A stretch of DNA of 64,000 nt. It comes from Antedon mediterranea. Lineage: Eukaryota; Echinodermata; Crinoidea; Comatulida; Antedonidae. Shown in pieces: positions 46,401 through 58,627 of the stretch. The notes under the pieces are model-generated. The model saw nothing but the letters and a program-made list of their open reading frames with translations, was not told where the DNA came from and made no database searches. Positions within the stretch are counted from its first letter, which is position 1; each line of letters begins with the position of its first letter. Made by a program: the position numbers and the translations under genes. Location of the stretch: NCBI RefSeq assembly GCF_964355755.1, contig NC_092670.1, positions 6,967,001 to 7,031,000 on the forward strand, given 5' to 3'.

Positions 46401-47440
46401 GTCCTATCTTTTAACAATAGCAGGTCTGAAAATAATTTTTAAAAGTGGTCCAGAATTAGGACCGTGGTCTGGATTTTAACCAAAATTGGGCAGTGTCGTC
46501 CTTGCACCAGGTGACATGTATGGTAGTAATTTGGAGTCATTCGAATCAAAATTGTGAGCGCTAGAGTGATGACAAACAAACAAACAAACACACACACACA
46601 CACACTCACACAAACCGCACCAATCAACATACTTGGCCAATTTTCAATTTGGCCAAGTAACAAACAAACAAACAAACAAACACACACACAAACCGCACCA
46701 ATCAACATACTTGGCCAATTTTCAATTTGGCCAAGTAACAAACTAGCCTTCGCGCATAGCGCGATACTTGGCCAAATCAAAATTGGCCTCCTGACATTCA
46801 CCCAATTTTCACCAAAAGTGTGTGTCTTATGCTGTGTGATTTAGGCTAATTTCACTACAATCATGTATATACAAGTTTGGTGTACAGGTTATGTAACCAG
46901 CCTTTCAACGAACAAAAGCTTCAGTCGGTTAACAATAGAAAAGCAACGCGAAAAACACACGGGTGAATTTGAAAAGAAATAGGTTTTGTAAACTACTCGC
47001 ATCAAAAAACCTCTATATTAAATCTAATTCAGTTTTAAAATTACAAATCACAAATTATAACTCTTGCCTCTTTTACAAAAATGAAGTTTTTTGGAGAAGT
47101 AGTTCCCGAGAAAATGCAATTTAAGTTTACTTGTTAATTTAAGACTGCTTTTGATAATTCTGTCCTATCTTTTAACACTAGCAGGTCTGAAAATAATTTT
47201 TAAAAGTGGTCCAGAATTTGGACCGTAGTCCCGATTTTAACCAAAATTGGGCAGTGTCGTCCTTGCACCAGGTGACATATATGGTATTAATTTGGAGTCA
47301 TTCGAATCAAAATTTTGAGTGCTAAAGTGATGACAAACAAACAAACACACACACGCACCCACACATCCACACACACACACACAAAAACAAACCGCACCAA
47401 TCAACATACTTGGCCAGTTTTCAATTTGGCCAAGTCACAA
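43440..47440 (+). repeat. Satellite field, block 4
   Basis: Monomer starts near 43756, 44425, 45241, 45974 and 46744, with hairpin minisatellites at 44380, 45880-45970 and 46620-46740. It ends at 47440 in a diverged hairpin copy (TTGGCCAGTTTTC) before unique sequence. Confidence 0.9.
44506..44790 (-). mobile_element. tRNA-derived SINE in satellite
   Basis: A box TGGCTCGGTGG and B box AGATCGAGTCT on the minus strand, with the usual body. Very close to the 39235 copy. Confidence 0.75.
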
Positions 47441-47462
47441 GCACCATACTATCGGTATTTTT

Positions 47463-47642
47463 TTAGATTAGTCAAAAGCATTTGACACCATTAATCATAA
47501 CATTATTATTTCAGAGGCCTTCCACTACTACTTTTAAAAGACTACTTATCATTTTGCTAACAATATACTTAATACACTAAACCAAATCTCAACTCTTGCA
47601 TGTTACCTGTGGGGTCAAGGGTCAATCATTGGCCCACTACTC
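47463..47642 (+). pseudogene. LINE reverse transcriptase relic
   Basis: A single frame holds SKAFDTINHNI (RT palm motif A region) and, 43 codons later, GQGSIIGPLLFFL (the usual PQGSILGPLLFLLY). Stop codons lie before, between and after the motifs, and the intervening part is shorter than in an active element. It lies between the satellite edge and the CUB exon. Confidence 0.7.
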
Positions 47643-47947
47643 TTTTTTCTCTAAAGGCAATACAAATCATAAATAATTCATTTAAAACAAAATACAAACA
47701 AATACTTATTTCAAACTATTTAAAACATTAGTATCTCACAATTGCCTTAAGACTGTTCTTTTTTTCCTTTTTTTGTGCCCCTTTATTTAATTTCATTTAT
47801 CAATTTTACGAAAGAAAGAAGTAGTTTTTTTTCTCCTCTCACTTATTATAAATAATTAAATATATATTTACTTACCTGGAGGACCAAACTTAAACTGTCA
47901 CTGGATAATAACTACTTTACTCTTTAATTTTTTGTTATATTTTTCAG

Positions 47948-48286
47948 AATGCATAACCAATATATATCTTGAGGATGCGAATGTTTTATATTCATTTTCG
48001 TCTCCAAATTATCCGAACAATTACTACAACAATTTAAATTGCGAATGGACAGTGTCCACCTCATCAGAGCTTGTCATTCTCCTTCAGTTCAACGACTTTC
48101 AACTAGAGTATGAATGGGATTATCTGTATGTTGGGTTTGAAGAAAATAGTTATGAGTATACTTTCACAGGTTTATCCACCATTCATTCTATAATTTCCGA
48201 AAACTCGACACTGTGGATACGTTTCTACACGGACTCTAGTGTGACATATAGAGGATTCCATGCAACAGTAACAGCTTTAACAAATG
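47948..48286 (+). CDS. CUB-domain exon
   Basis: 339 bp, 113 codons, phase 1-1, between a TATTTTTCAG acceptor and a GTAATT donor. The translation has the CUB features: an N-terminal Cys, SPNYPNNYYNNLNCEWTV with the second Cys, LQFNDFQLE, WDYLYVGFEE, and the closing LWIRFYTDSSVTYRGFHATV. The second CUB cysteine pair is absent. The D/Y residues of the calcium-type site are partly kept. CUB domains are extracellular binding modules. Upstream partner: a signal-peptide exon, or the HYR exons. Confidence 0.9.
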
Positions 48287-48627
48287 GTAATTGTGTGTGT
48301 CTTACCTTATGTTATCGCTTTTAAAATGATCTTTATGTGGACCACAGACATGACATAAGCCTTCAACAACGTCCAAATAAAACCCAGTTATCATCCACAA
48401 AATAAATTACTCCCAATTACTTCCATTTAGCTTGGAATGCACTGTGATAATACTTATGTTCCATATTTTACATTATACCACAATTGTTCCACAAGGTAAG
48501 TTGTTGATTGCAAACACTATTGATGACAGGTTAAATGCTGATTTCGAGCCTAGTGAGTCGAACAAAAAATTGCGAACATTTGGATTTCTTAGATTTGCTT
48601 ATAATCAAAATCTCATTTTTTCTTTAG
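48287..48627. other. Intron between CUB and MAM exons
   Basis: No supported exon. A stretch bounded by a CATTTAG acceptor (48431) and a GTAAGT donor (48495) is open only in phase 0, out of step with all neighbouring exons. Confidence 0.45.
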
Positions 48628-48771
48628 CTATCGGTAATATAAAAACTGATTTCCAGACTGGTTTGAATAGTTGGACTCAAGAATTGGAGGATAATTTTGA
48701 TTGGACAAGGAGGTATGGCTCTACGTCATCATCTAACACTGGACCGAGAAATGGTCATTCAGGATATGGAG
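48628..48771 (+). CDS. MAM-domain exon, first half
   Basis: 144 bp, 48 codons, phase 1-1 (TTCTTTAG acceptor, GTACGT donor). It encodes the start of a MAM domain: DFQTGLNSWTQE, DNFDWTRRYGSTSSSNTGPR and NGHSGYG. The first MAM cysteine is replaced (KTDFQ instead of CDFE). It joins in phase to the next exon. Confidence 0.85.
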
Positions 48772-48946
48772 GTACGTTATACGTATAAAATGTAGTTTAA
48801 AGTTTTTTACTAACTTTTATTCGTTACTGTCATAGGCCTAGACAGTGTTACCTTCTTAATTAGTATATATTTTTACTGCAAAATTTACCGATATATAAAG
48901 AATTACAATGTAAAATAATCACTTTTGTTTATTTCTACTTACACAG

Positions 48947-49276
48947 CTGATTATTATGTCTATATTGAAACATCACCAATCGGTTCTGGATTGACAGCTC
49001 GCATAAGAAGTCCATTGCTACCACAAAGTCAAAATCTAACTTTATCATTTTACTATCATATGTATGGAGATACTATTGGAACACTCAATGTTTATAGAAA
49101 ATCTAACGGGAATGATGAACTTTTATGGTCGAGATATGGTAACCAAGGAAATGTATGGCTTTATGGTGTAGTGCAATTATCGAATACTGGTTATGGCTAC
49201 ATCGTATTCGAAGGCATTTCGGGAAGTTCATTTACCGGTGACATTGCGATTGATGATATCTATATTAGTTATAATG
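48947..49276 (+). CDS. MAM-domain exon, second half
   Basis: 330 bp, 110 codons, phase 1-1 (TTACACAG acceptor, GTATGT donor). It starts ADYYVYIETSP and has the ARIRSPLLP, LSFYYHMYGDTIGTLNVY, VVQLSNTGYGYIVFEGI and GDIAIDDIYIS elements that close the MAM fold. With the previous exon it makes about 158 residues, the normal MAM length. MAM domains mediate adhesion in extracellular proteins. Confidence 0.9.
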
Positions 49277-50098
49277 GTATGTAATTTTTAATACAGAATA
49301 TATGTTTTATTGAAATTGTCGAAGATATGTCATTTGTATTAAAAAATGGTATTTAACTATCGACAAAGTATACTTTGAGGTATGCTGCCCTAATTTGGTT
49401 TAACTACATTTTTTTAGATTGAAATTGTTGTCTTATTTGACTCTTGAGGGTATACTCTCACTTGTATTGACCATTTATACCAAAATATGGCTTTAAAAAT
49501 GAAATGTAATAATTAATAATTTGGCTTATCTACAAACACCCATAGAAATAATCTGACAAAATCATAATGAAATATAGGCCTATAATGAAGCAGATTATGC
49601 ACTTTCATATATATTTTTATTTTTACAACTTGTTCAGCAAATTACCTAATCTAAATTACACTTTATTTCAACATTTAGATCAAAAAACAAACAAAATAAC
49701 TGCAAAAGTGCCACCCTGTTTTTTAAAGTATGTCGTGCCATTTCCAAGTACAAATAATTCGGGAAAAAGCCATTATCTGCAATTTGACCCCGCAAAATAA
49801 AAATAAAAATTGAAAAATATGTGAGCTATTTTTTTTAATGTAATGTATATACTCATTTGAAAATAAAATACAACTTGAACTGTTTGAAGAAAAAAACTCG
49901 CGTTGGTCAATTACCAATTAGAATTGTGTAGCTAAACCCTTTTCTTAAAGTAGTGCAGTATGCCATCCGTCATAAATACAACATATTCTTTTGAAATTGG
50001 ATTATGGATAATTTATAAGCGACAATGTTGTATTGGTCAGTAGTTTCCTTTTTCGGTAGATTAATTGTGATTAATCTAATTATAATATTTTTATTTAG
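49277..50098. other. Intron, nothing recognised
   Basis: AT-rich intron without supported coding sequence. It ends in a TTTTTATTTAG acceptor. Confidence 0.5.
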
Positions 50099-50236
50099 GG
50101 CTGTGTGATTATGTATGCGATTTAACTGGATTGTGTGTAAATAGTAGTCGCATCTGTGATGGTATAAATGATTGTCAAAATGGAGACGACGAAAATAGAT
50201 GCGGAGCAACGCCATTTCCTACATCCTATCCAAACG
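50099..50236 (+). CDS. LDL-receptor class A domain exon
   Basis: 138 bp, 46 codons, phase 1-1 (TTATTTAG acceptor, GTTTGT donor). All six cysteines are present in LDLa spacing, and the calcium cage reads CDGINDCQNGDDENRC. A short Pro/Thr/Ser tail (TPFPTSYPNG) follows, like an inter-domain linker, implying another domain exon downstream. None was found before 64 kb. Confidence 0.88.
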
Positions 50237-50512
50237 GTTTGTTATTTTAGTTTTAAAGGAGATATCCTATTCAGATACAATAGAAGATAAATATAGGAGA
50301 TAAAAATTTAAAAAAAAATAAATAAAAAATAAAATGCCATAGTCCATGGGCTGGAGGGGGTTACCGTGCTCCCCTCCCCCACAGATTGGTATCATTTTCT
50401 TTCCACGGACATATAGAGTGAAAAAATTGATGTTAACAAGAAAAATATAGGGATACATTGTATGTACTTGCGTCATTTGTAATGATCATCAGTGTTTTAT
50501 CTTCAAATATTT

Positions 50513-52371
50513 GTTGGGGTAGGGGGTAACATTTATCCTAATAACCCAAGAATCCAACATCTAATTAGTATTATCTTAGTAAAATTGTGTAGCATACATC
50601 TTTTAAAATCTTTTAAAATTTAAATAAAATTAATCGGAAGATTATTAAGGTCAGTAGAGGTCAAAAGGTCATTGACCTTTTGCAAAATGCAAATTTTTCC
50701 CAAAATATAGATATATTTCAATATCGTATCTACAATTTTCAATATTTTTTATCTTAATTGTGTTTTACTTGTGCTTACTGACATATTGAATAAGACAATA
50801 TATGTTAACAAGATAAAAATTGCAGTTCATTATATACAAATTGTTATTTTTTATTGTTAAAAATTGCAATAAAAATACATTTTTTGGGGTAGGGGTAACA
50901 ATAATAGCAATAACCCAAGAATCAAACATCTAATTAGTATGATCTTGGTGTCGTTGTGTAGCATTCATGTTTTTTAATCATATAACATTTAAATAAAATT
51001 AATCGAACCATTTTTAAAGTCAGTAGAGGTCAAAAGGTCACTGACCTTTTTGCAAAATTGCAAATATTTTCCATAATGAGATACATTTCAATATCAAATC
51101 TCTAATTTTCAATATTTTTTATTTTAATTGTGTTTTACTTGTGTTTACTGACATATTGAATAACAAAATATGTGTTAACATGAAAAAAATTGCAGTGCAT
51201 TAATACCATTGTCATGTAATTTTATTATTCTTCAAAATTGCAATAAAAAGACATTTTTGGGGTAGGGGGTAGCATTAATACCAATAACTCAAAAATCAAA
51301 CATCTAATTAGTAAGATCTTGGTATCGATGTGTAGCATATATGTTTTTGTAATCATGTAGAATTTAAATGAAATTAATCGAACGATTATTAAGGTCAATG
51401 GAGGTAAAAATATAAATATTTCAATATCAGATCTCCAATTTTCGATATGTTTTTATTTGAATTGTCTTTTACTTGTGCTTACTAACATATTGAATAAGAA
51501 AACGTGTGTTAAGATAAAAAATGTCAGTACATTGTATTTTTTTAATTGTTAACAATTGCAATAAAAAGACATTTTTGGGGTAGCGGTACTGAAATTTTTT
51601 GTCTTAACACAAATTTTCTATATTCAATATATTAGTAAGCACAAGTAAAAGACAATTCAAATAAAAAAATATCGCGAATTGGAGATCTGATTTGAAATAT
51701 ATCTCATTTTTCCAAAAAATTACATTTTTGCAAAAGGTCAGTGACCTTTTGACCTCTACTGACCTTAGTATCGTTCGATTAATTTCATTTATATTCTACA
51801 TGATTAAGAAAATATATGCTACACATCGATACCAAGATCATACTAATTAGATGTTTGATCCTTGGGTTATTGGTATTAATGCTACCCCCTACCCCAAAAA
51901 ATGTCTTTTTATTGCAATTTTGAAGAATAATAAAATTACATGACAATGGTATTAATGTACTGCAATTTTTTTCATGTTAACACACATTTTGTTATTCAAT
52001 GTCAGTAAACACAAGTCAAACACAATTAAAATAAAAAGTATTGAAAAAATTGGAGATTTGATATTGAAATGTATCTCATTATAGCAAATATTTGCAATTT
52101 TGCAAAATGTCAGTGACCTTTTTGACCTCTACTGACCTTAAACATGGTTCAATTAATTTTATTAAAATTTTATATGATTAAAAAACACGAATGCTACACA
52201 ACGACACCAAGATGATACTAATTAGAGGTTTGATTCTTGGGTTATTGCTATTATTGTTACCCCTACCCCAAAAAATGTATTTTTATTGCAATTTTTAACA
52301 ATAAAAAATAACAATTTGTATATAATGAACTGCAATTTTTATCTTGTTAACATATATTGTCTTATTCAATA
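50513..52371. repeat. About 370-bp tandem repeat folded into a large palindrome
   Basis: Three direct units start at about 50513, 50885 and 51258 (GGGGTAGGG(G)GTA landmark). From 51587 the same sequence runs in reverse complement to 52371. The arms are 50783-51530 and 51587-52371 with a spacer of about 56 bp. The left arm lacks about 45 bp present in the right. No ORF of note. Confidence 0.85.
50648..50678. promoter_or_regulatory. Clustered AGGTCA half-sites in each palindrome unit
   Basis: AGGTCA at 50648, 50658 and 50666 and TGACCT at 50673 form direct repeats with 4- and 2-bp spacing and an inverted repeat with 1 bp, all exact nuclear-receptor half-sites. The mirror copy at 51735-51765 is equally exact. 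The unit near 51017 has one mismatch. Receptor binding is inferred only. Confidence 0.4.
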
Positions 52372-52389
52372 TCTGTATTTTTTATATTT

Positions 52390-52565
52390 TAAAGTTTATG
52401 TGTGTCTTCAATTTTTATGTGATTTATGTAAATGGTTTGGAGTATTGGAGAGCCACTTTGATAGTGCTTGCACTGTTGGAAATCCAAAGGGTACTCCATC
52501 CACACTTCGTTTGTTAATGTTGTTGTCTGTATACCTGGAAATTGAATAAATAAAAATAAAATAAA
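52390..52565 (+). other. Possible retroposon 3' tail
   Basis: A short open stretch ends at a TAA followed by A-rich AATAAATAAAAATAAAATAA, next to GGCGGAGGTA. It looks like the end of a retroposed copy, but I recognise no protein motif. Confidence 0.25.
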
Positions 52566-55299
52566 ATTGGCGGAGGTAAATAAGGAAGGACACGACACGC
52601 TGGTACTAAAAAACTAAGTATCAACTAACAATAGATTCATTTGAATAACAATAGAACAGCAACGCTAAAAACAAACGGATGAATTTGAAAAGAAATAGGT
52701 TTTTTAAAACTACTCGTATGAAAAAACCTGTACATTGAATCAACTTTTGTTTTAAAATTACAAATTAAAAATTATAACCCTTGCCTCTTGTCCAAAAATG
52801 AGGTTTTTTGGACAAGTAGTTCTCGAGAAAATGTAATTTCAGTTTACTAGTTACTTTAAAACTGCTCACCGGCTTTTGAATATTGTCTCCTATCTTTTAA
52901 CACTAGCCGGTCTGAAAATAATATCGTTTTTGTTATTTGTGAAATTATTAATAAACCAATTTTGTTGATTTTCAATAGGCGTGGTCTGAAAGTATATACC
53001 TATCTACACCAAAAAATTCAGAATGATAACTTGAAAACTGTAGGCGCTATCGTGCTAACAAACAAACAGACACACAAACTAGCCTTTGCGCATAGCGCGA
53101 TACTTGGCCAAATCATAATTGGCCTCCTGACCATGACACGATTTTCGCCAAAAGTGTGTGTCTTATGCTGTGTGATTTAAGCTAATTTCACTACAATCAT
53201 GTGTATACGAGTTTGGTGTACAGGTATGTAACCAGCCTTTCAACGAACAATAGCTTCAATCGACTAACAATAGAACAGCAACGCGAAAAACACACGGGTG
53301 AATTTGAAAAGAAATAGGTTTTGTAAACTACTTGCATCAAAAAACCTGTATATTTAAATCAATTTATGTTTTAAAATTACAAATCACAAATTATAACTCT
53401 TGCCTCTTGTACAAAAATGAAGTTTTTTGGAGAAGTAGTTCTCGAGAAAATGCAATTTTAGTTTACATGTTAATTTAAGACTGCTCACCGGCTTTTGATA
53501 ATTCTGTCCTATCTTTTAACACTAGCAGGTCTAAAAATAATTTTTAAAAGTGGTCCAGAATTGGGACCGTGGTCCGGATTTTAACCAAAATTGGGCAGTG
53601 TCGTCCTTGCACCAGGTGACATGTATGGTAGTAATTTGGAGTTATTCGAATCTAAACTGTGAGCGCTAGAGTGATGACAAACAAACAAACAAACTAGCCT
53701 TCGCGCATAGCGCGATACTTGGCCAAATCAAAATTGGCCTCCTGACAATGACCCAATTTTCACCAAAAGTGTGTGTCTTTTGCTGTGTGATTTAGGTTAA
53801 TTTCACTACAATCATGTGTATACGAGTTTGGTGTACAGGTTATGTAACCAGCCTTTCAACGAACAATACCTTCAGTCGGCTAACAATAGAACAGCAACGC
53901 GAAAAACACACAGGTGAATTTGAAAAGAAATAGGTTTTGTAAACTACTCGCATCAAAAAAACTTCTATATTAAATCTAATTCAGTTTTAAAATTACAAAT
54001 CACAAATTATAATTCTTGCCTCTTGTACAAAAATGAAGTTTTTTGGACAAGTAATTCCCGAGAAAATGCAATTTAAGTTTACTTGTTAATTTAAGACTGC
54101 TCACTGGCTTTTGATAATTCTGTCCTATCTTTTACCACTGGCGGGTCTGAAAATAATTTTTAAAAGTGGTCCAGAATTGGAACCGTTTTTTGGACAAGTA
54201 GTTCCCGAGAAAATGCAATTTAAGTTTACTTGTTAATTTAAGACTACTCACCGGCTTTTGATAATTCTGTCCTATCTTTTAACACTAGCAGGTCTGAAAA
54301 TAATTTTTAAAAGTGGTCCAGAATTGGGACCGTGGTCCGGATTTTAAGCAAAATTGGGCAGTGTTGTCCTTGCACCAGGTGACATGTATGGTAGTAATTT
54401 TGAATCATTCGAATCAAAATTGTGAGCGCTAGAGTGATGACAAACAAACAAACACACACACACACACACCAAACACACACAAACCGCACCAATCAACATA
54501 CTTGGCCAATTTTCAATTTGGCCAAGTAACAAACAAACTAGCCTTCGCGCATAGCGCGATACTTGGCCAAATCAAAATTGGCCTACTGACATTGACCCAA
54601 TTTTCACCAAAAGTGTGTGTCTTATGCGGTGTGATTTAGGCTAATTTCACTACAATCATGAGTATATGAGTTTGGTGTACAGGTTATGTAACCAGCCTTT
54701 CAACGAACAATAGCTTCAGTCGGCTAACAATAGAACAGCAACGCGAAAAACACACGGGTGAATTTGAAAAGAAATAGGTTTTGTAAACTACTCGCATCAA
54801 AAAACCTCTATATTAAATCTAATTCAGTTTTAAAATTACAAATCACAAATTATAACACTTGCCTCTTGTACAAAAATGAAGTTTTTTGGACAAGTAGTTC
54901 TCGAGAAAATGCAATTTTAGTTTACTTGTTAATTTAAGACTGCTCACCGGCTTTTTATAATTCTGTCCTATCTTTTAACACTAGCAGGTCTGAACATAAT
55001 TTTTAAAAGTGGCCCAGAATTAGAACCGTGGTCCGGATTTTAACCAAAATTGGGCGGTGTCTTCCTTGCACCAGGTGACATGTCTGGTAGTAATTTGGAG
55101 TGATTCGTATCTAAACTGTGAGCGCTAGAGTGATGACAAACAAACAAGCACACACACACACACACACACAAACCGCACCAATCAACATACTTGGCCAATT
55201 TTCAATTTGGCCAAGTAACTAGCCTTCGCGCATAGCGCGATACTTGGCCAAATCAACATTGGCCTCCTAAACAAACTTGACCTTGACCGATTTTAACCC

Positions 55300-55588
55300 G
55301 ATCAAAGTTCAGTATATGTCATAAACTTTCCATGTAACATGAAAATAGAGACATAATTTCTCTATATTTAATTATAAATCAGCCGTATAATTTATATACT
55401 AAGAAATATACTTGAACAAACAATAAAAAAAAAATCTGATGTCGTTTCATTTCCCAAGGTGAGACTCGATCTCGGTAACTTAAATGCTGTAGACACCAGC
55501 ACAGACCACCGAGCCATACACAACTGCCTAACATTTGAAGAAAGATTCCTCTGTGTATTTACCATTGTGAGCGATAGAGCGATGACAA
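55300..55588 (-). mobile_element. tRNA-derived SINE in satellite
   Basis: A box TGGCTCGGTGG and B box AGATCGAGTCT on the minus strand, standard body. Confidence 0.72.
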
Positions 55589-56198
55589 ACACACACACAA
55601 ACCGAACCGAACAATAGAACAGCACGCGGAAAAAACACACGGGTGAATTTGAAAAGAAATAGGTTTTGTAAACTACTCGCATCAAAAAACCTGTATATTA
55701 AATCAATTTATGTTTTATAATTACAAATCACAAATTATAACTCTTGCCTCTTGTATAAAAATGAAGTTTTTTGGAGAAGTAGTTCTCGAGAAAATGCAAT
55801 TTTAGTTTACATGTTAATTTAAGACTGCTCACCGGATTTTGATAATTCTGTCCTATCTTTTAACACTAGCAGGTCTGAACATAATTTTTAAAAGTGGTCC
55901 AGAATTGGGACCGTGGTCCAGATTTTAACCAAAATTGGGCAGTGTCGTTCTTGCACCAGGTGACATGTATGGTAGTAATTTGGAGTCATTCGAATCAAAA
56001 CTGTGAGCGCTAGAGTGATGACAAACAAACAAACAAACAAACACACACACACACACACACACACACAAACCGCACCAATCAACATACTTGGCCAATTTTC
56101 AATTTGGCCAAGTAACTAGCCTTCGCGCATAGCGCGATACTTGGCCAAATCAAAATTGGCCTCCTAAACAAACTTGACTTTGACCGATTTTAACCCGA

Positions 56199-56550
56199 TC
56201 AAAGTTCAGTATATGTCATAAACCTCCCATGTAACATGAAAATAGAGACATAATTTCTCTAGATTTAATTATAAATCAGCCGTATAATTTATATACTAAG
56301 AAATATACTTGAACAAACAATAAAAAAGATTTAATTATAAATCAGCCGTATAATTTATATACTAAGAAATATACTTGAACAAACAATAAAAAAAAAATCT
56401 GATTTCGTTTCATTTCCCAAGGTGAGACTCGATCTCGGTAACTTAAATGCTGTAGACACCAGCACAGACCACCGAGCCATACACAACTGACTAACATTTG
56501 AAGAAAGATTCCTATGTGTATTTACCACTGTGAGCGATAGAGCGATGACA
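56199..56550 (-). mobile_element. tRNA-derived SINE with a tandemly duplicated tail segment
   Basis: As the other copies, but the GATTTAATTATAAATCAGCC-to-AATAAAAAA segment is present twice in a row (about 56261-56326 and 56327-56395). Confidence 0.75.
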
Positions 56551-58332
56551 AACACACACACACACACCGAACAATAGAACAGCAACGCGAAAAACATACT
56601 GGTGAATTTGAAGAGAAATAGGTTTTGTAAACTACTCGCATCAAAAAACCTGTGTATTAAATCAATTTATGTTTTAAAATTACAAATCACCAATTATAAC
56701 TCTTGACTCTTGTACAAAAATGAAGTTATTTGGAGAAGTAGTTCTCGAGAAAATGCAATTTTAGTTTACTTGTTAATTTAAGACTGCTCACCGGCTTTTG
56801 ATAATTCTGTCCTATCTTTTAACACTAGCAGGTCTGAAAATAATTTTTAAAAGTGGTCCAGAATTGGGACCGTGGTCCGGATTTTAACCAAAATTGGGCA
56901 GTGTCGTCCTTGCACCAGGTGACATGTATGATAGTAATTTGGAGTCATTCGAATCAAAACTGTGAGCGCTAGAGTGATGAAAAACAAACAAACAAACAAA
57001 CAAACTAGCCTTCGCGCATAGCGCGATACTTGGCCAAATCAAAATTGGCCTCCTAAACACACTTGACCCGATTTTCACCAAAAGTGTGTGTCTTAATGCT
57101 GTGTGATTTAGGCTAATTTTACTACAATCCTGTGTATACAAGTTTAGTGTACAGGTTATGTAACCAGCCTTTCAACGAACAATAGCTTCAGTCGGCTAAA
57201 AATAGAACAGCAACGCGAAAAACACACGGGTGAATTTGAAAAGAAAAAATAGGTTTTGTAAACTACTCGCATCAAAAAACCTCTATATTAAATCTAATTA
57301 AGTTTTAAAATTACAAATCACAAATTATAACTCTTGCCTCTTGTACAAAAATGAAGTTTTTTGGACAAGTAGTTCCCGAGAAAATGCAATTTAAGTTTAC
57401 TTGTTAATTTAAGACTGCTCACCGGCTTTTGATAATTCTGCCCTATCTTTTAACACTAGCAGGTCTGAAAATAATTTTTAAAAGTGGTCCAGAATTGGGA
57501 CCGTGGTCCGGATTTTAACCAAAATTGGGCAGTGTCGTCCTTGCACTAGGTGACATGTATGGTAGTAATTTGGAGTAATTCGAATCAAAATTGTGAGCGC
57601 TAGAGTGATGACAAACAAACAAACAAACTAGCCTTCGCGCATAGCGCGATACTTGGCCAAATCAAAATTGGCCTCCTGACATTAACCCAATTTTCACCAA
57701 AAGTGTGTGTCTTATGCTGTGTGATTTAGGCTAATTTCACTACAATCATGTGTATACGAGTTTGGTGTACAGGTTATGTAACCAGCCTTTCAACGAACAA
57801 TAGCTTCAGTCGGCTAACAATAGAACAGCAACGCGAAAAACACACGGGTGAATTTGAAAAGAAATAGGTTTTGTAAACTACTCGCACAAAAAACCTCTAT
57901 ATTAAATCTAATTCAGTTTTAAAATTACAAATCACAAATTATAACTCTTGCCTCTTGTACAAAAATGAAGTTTTTTGGAGAAGTAGTTCTCGAGAAAATG
58001 CAATTTTAGTTTACTTGTTAATTTAAGACTGCTCACCGGCCTTTGATAATTCTGTCCTTTCTTTTAACACTAGCGGGTCTGAAAGTAATTTTTAAAAGTG
58101 GTCCAGAATTGGGACCGTGGTCCTGATTTTAACCAAAATTGGGCAGTGTCGTCCTTGCACCAGGTGACATGTATGGTAGAAATTTGGAGTCATTCGAACC
58201 AAAACTGTGAGCGCTAGAGTGATGACAAACAAACAAACAAACAAACAAACTAGCCTTCGCGCATAGCGCGATACTTGGCCAAATCAAAATTGGCCTCCTA
58301 AACACACTTGACCTTGACCGATTTTAACCCGA

Positions 58333-58627
58333 TCAAAGTTCAGTATATGTCACAAACCTCCCATGTAACATAAAAATAGAGACATAATTTCTCTAGATTT
58401 AATTATAAATCAGCCGTATAATTTATATACTAAGAAATATACTTGAACAAACAATACGAATAATAAAAAAAATCTCATTTCGTTTAATTTCCGAAGGTGA
58501 GACTCGATCTCGGTAACTTAAATGCTGTAGACACCAGCACAGACCACCGAGCCATACACAACTGACTAACATTTGAAGAAAGATTCCTATGTGTATTTAC
58601 CATTGTGAGCGATTCTGAGCGATGACA
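58333..58627 (-). mobile_element. tRNA-derived SINE in satellite
   Basis: Same boxes and body. It has the longer ACAATACGAATAATAAAAAA segment shared with the copies at 28314 and 62730, marking a subgroup. Confidence 0.72.

Noticed and set aside
48431-48494. Candidate small exon between CUB and MAM (TTTAG acceptor, GTAAGT donor)
   Set aside because: Open only in phase 0. In the phase 1 used by all neighbours it stops within five codons.
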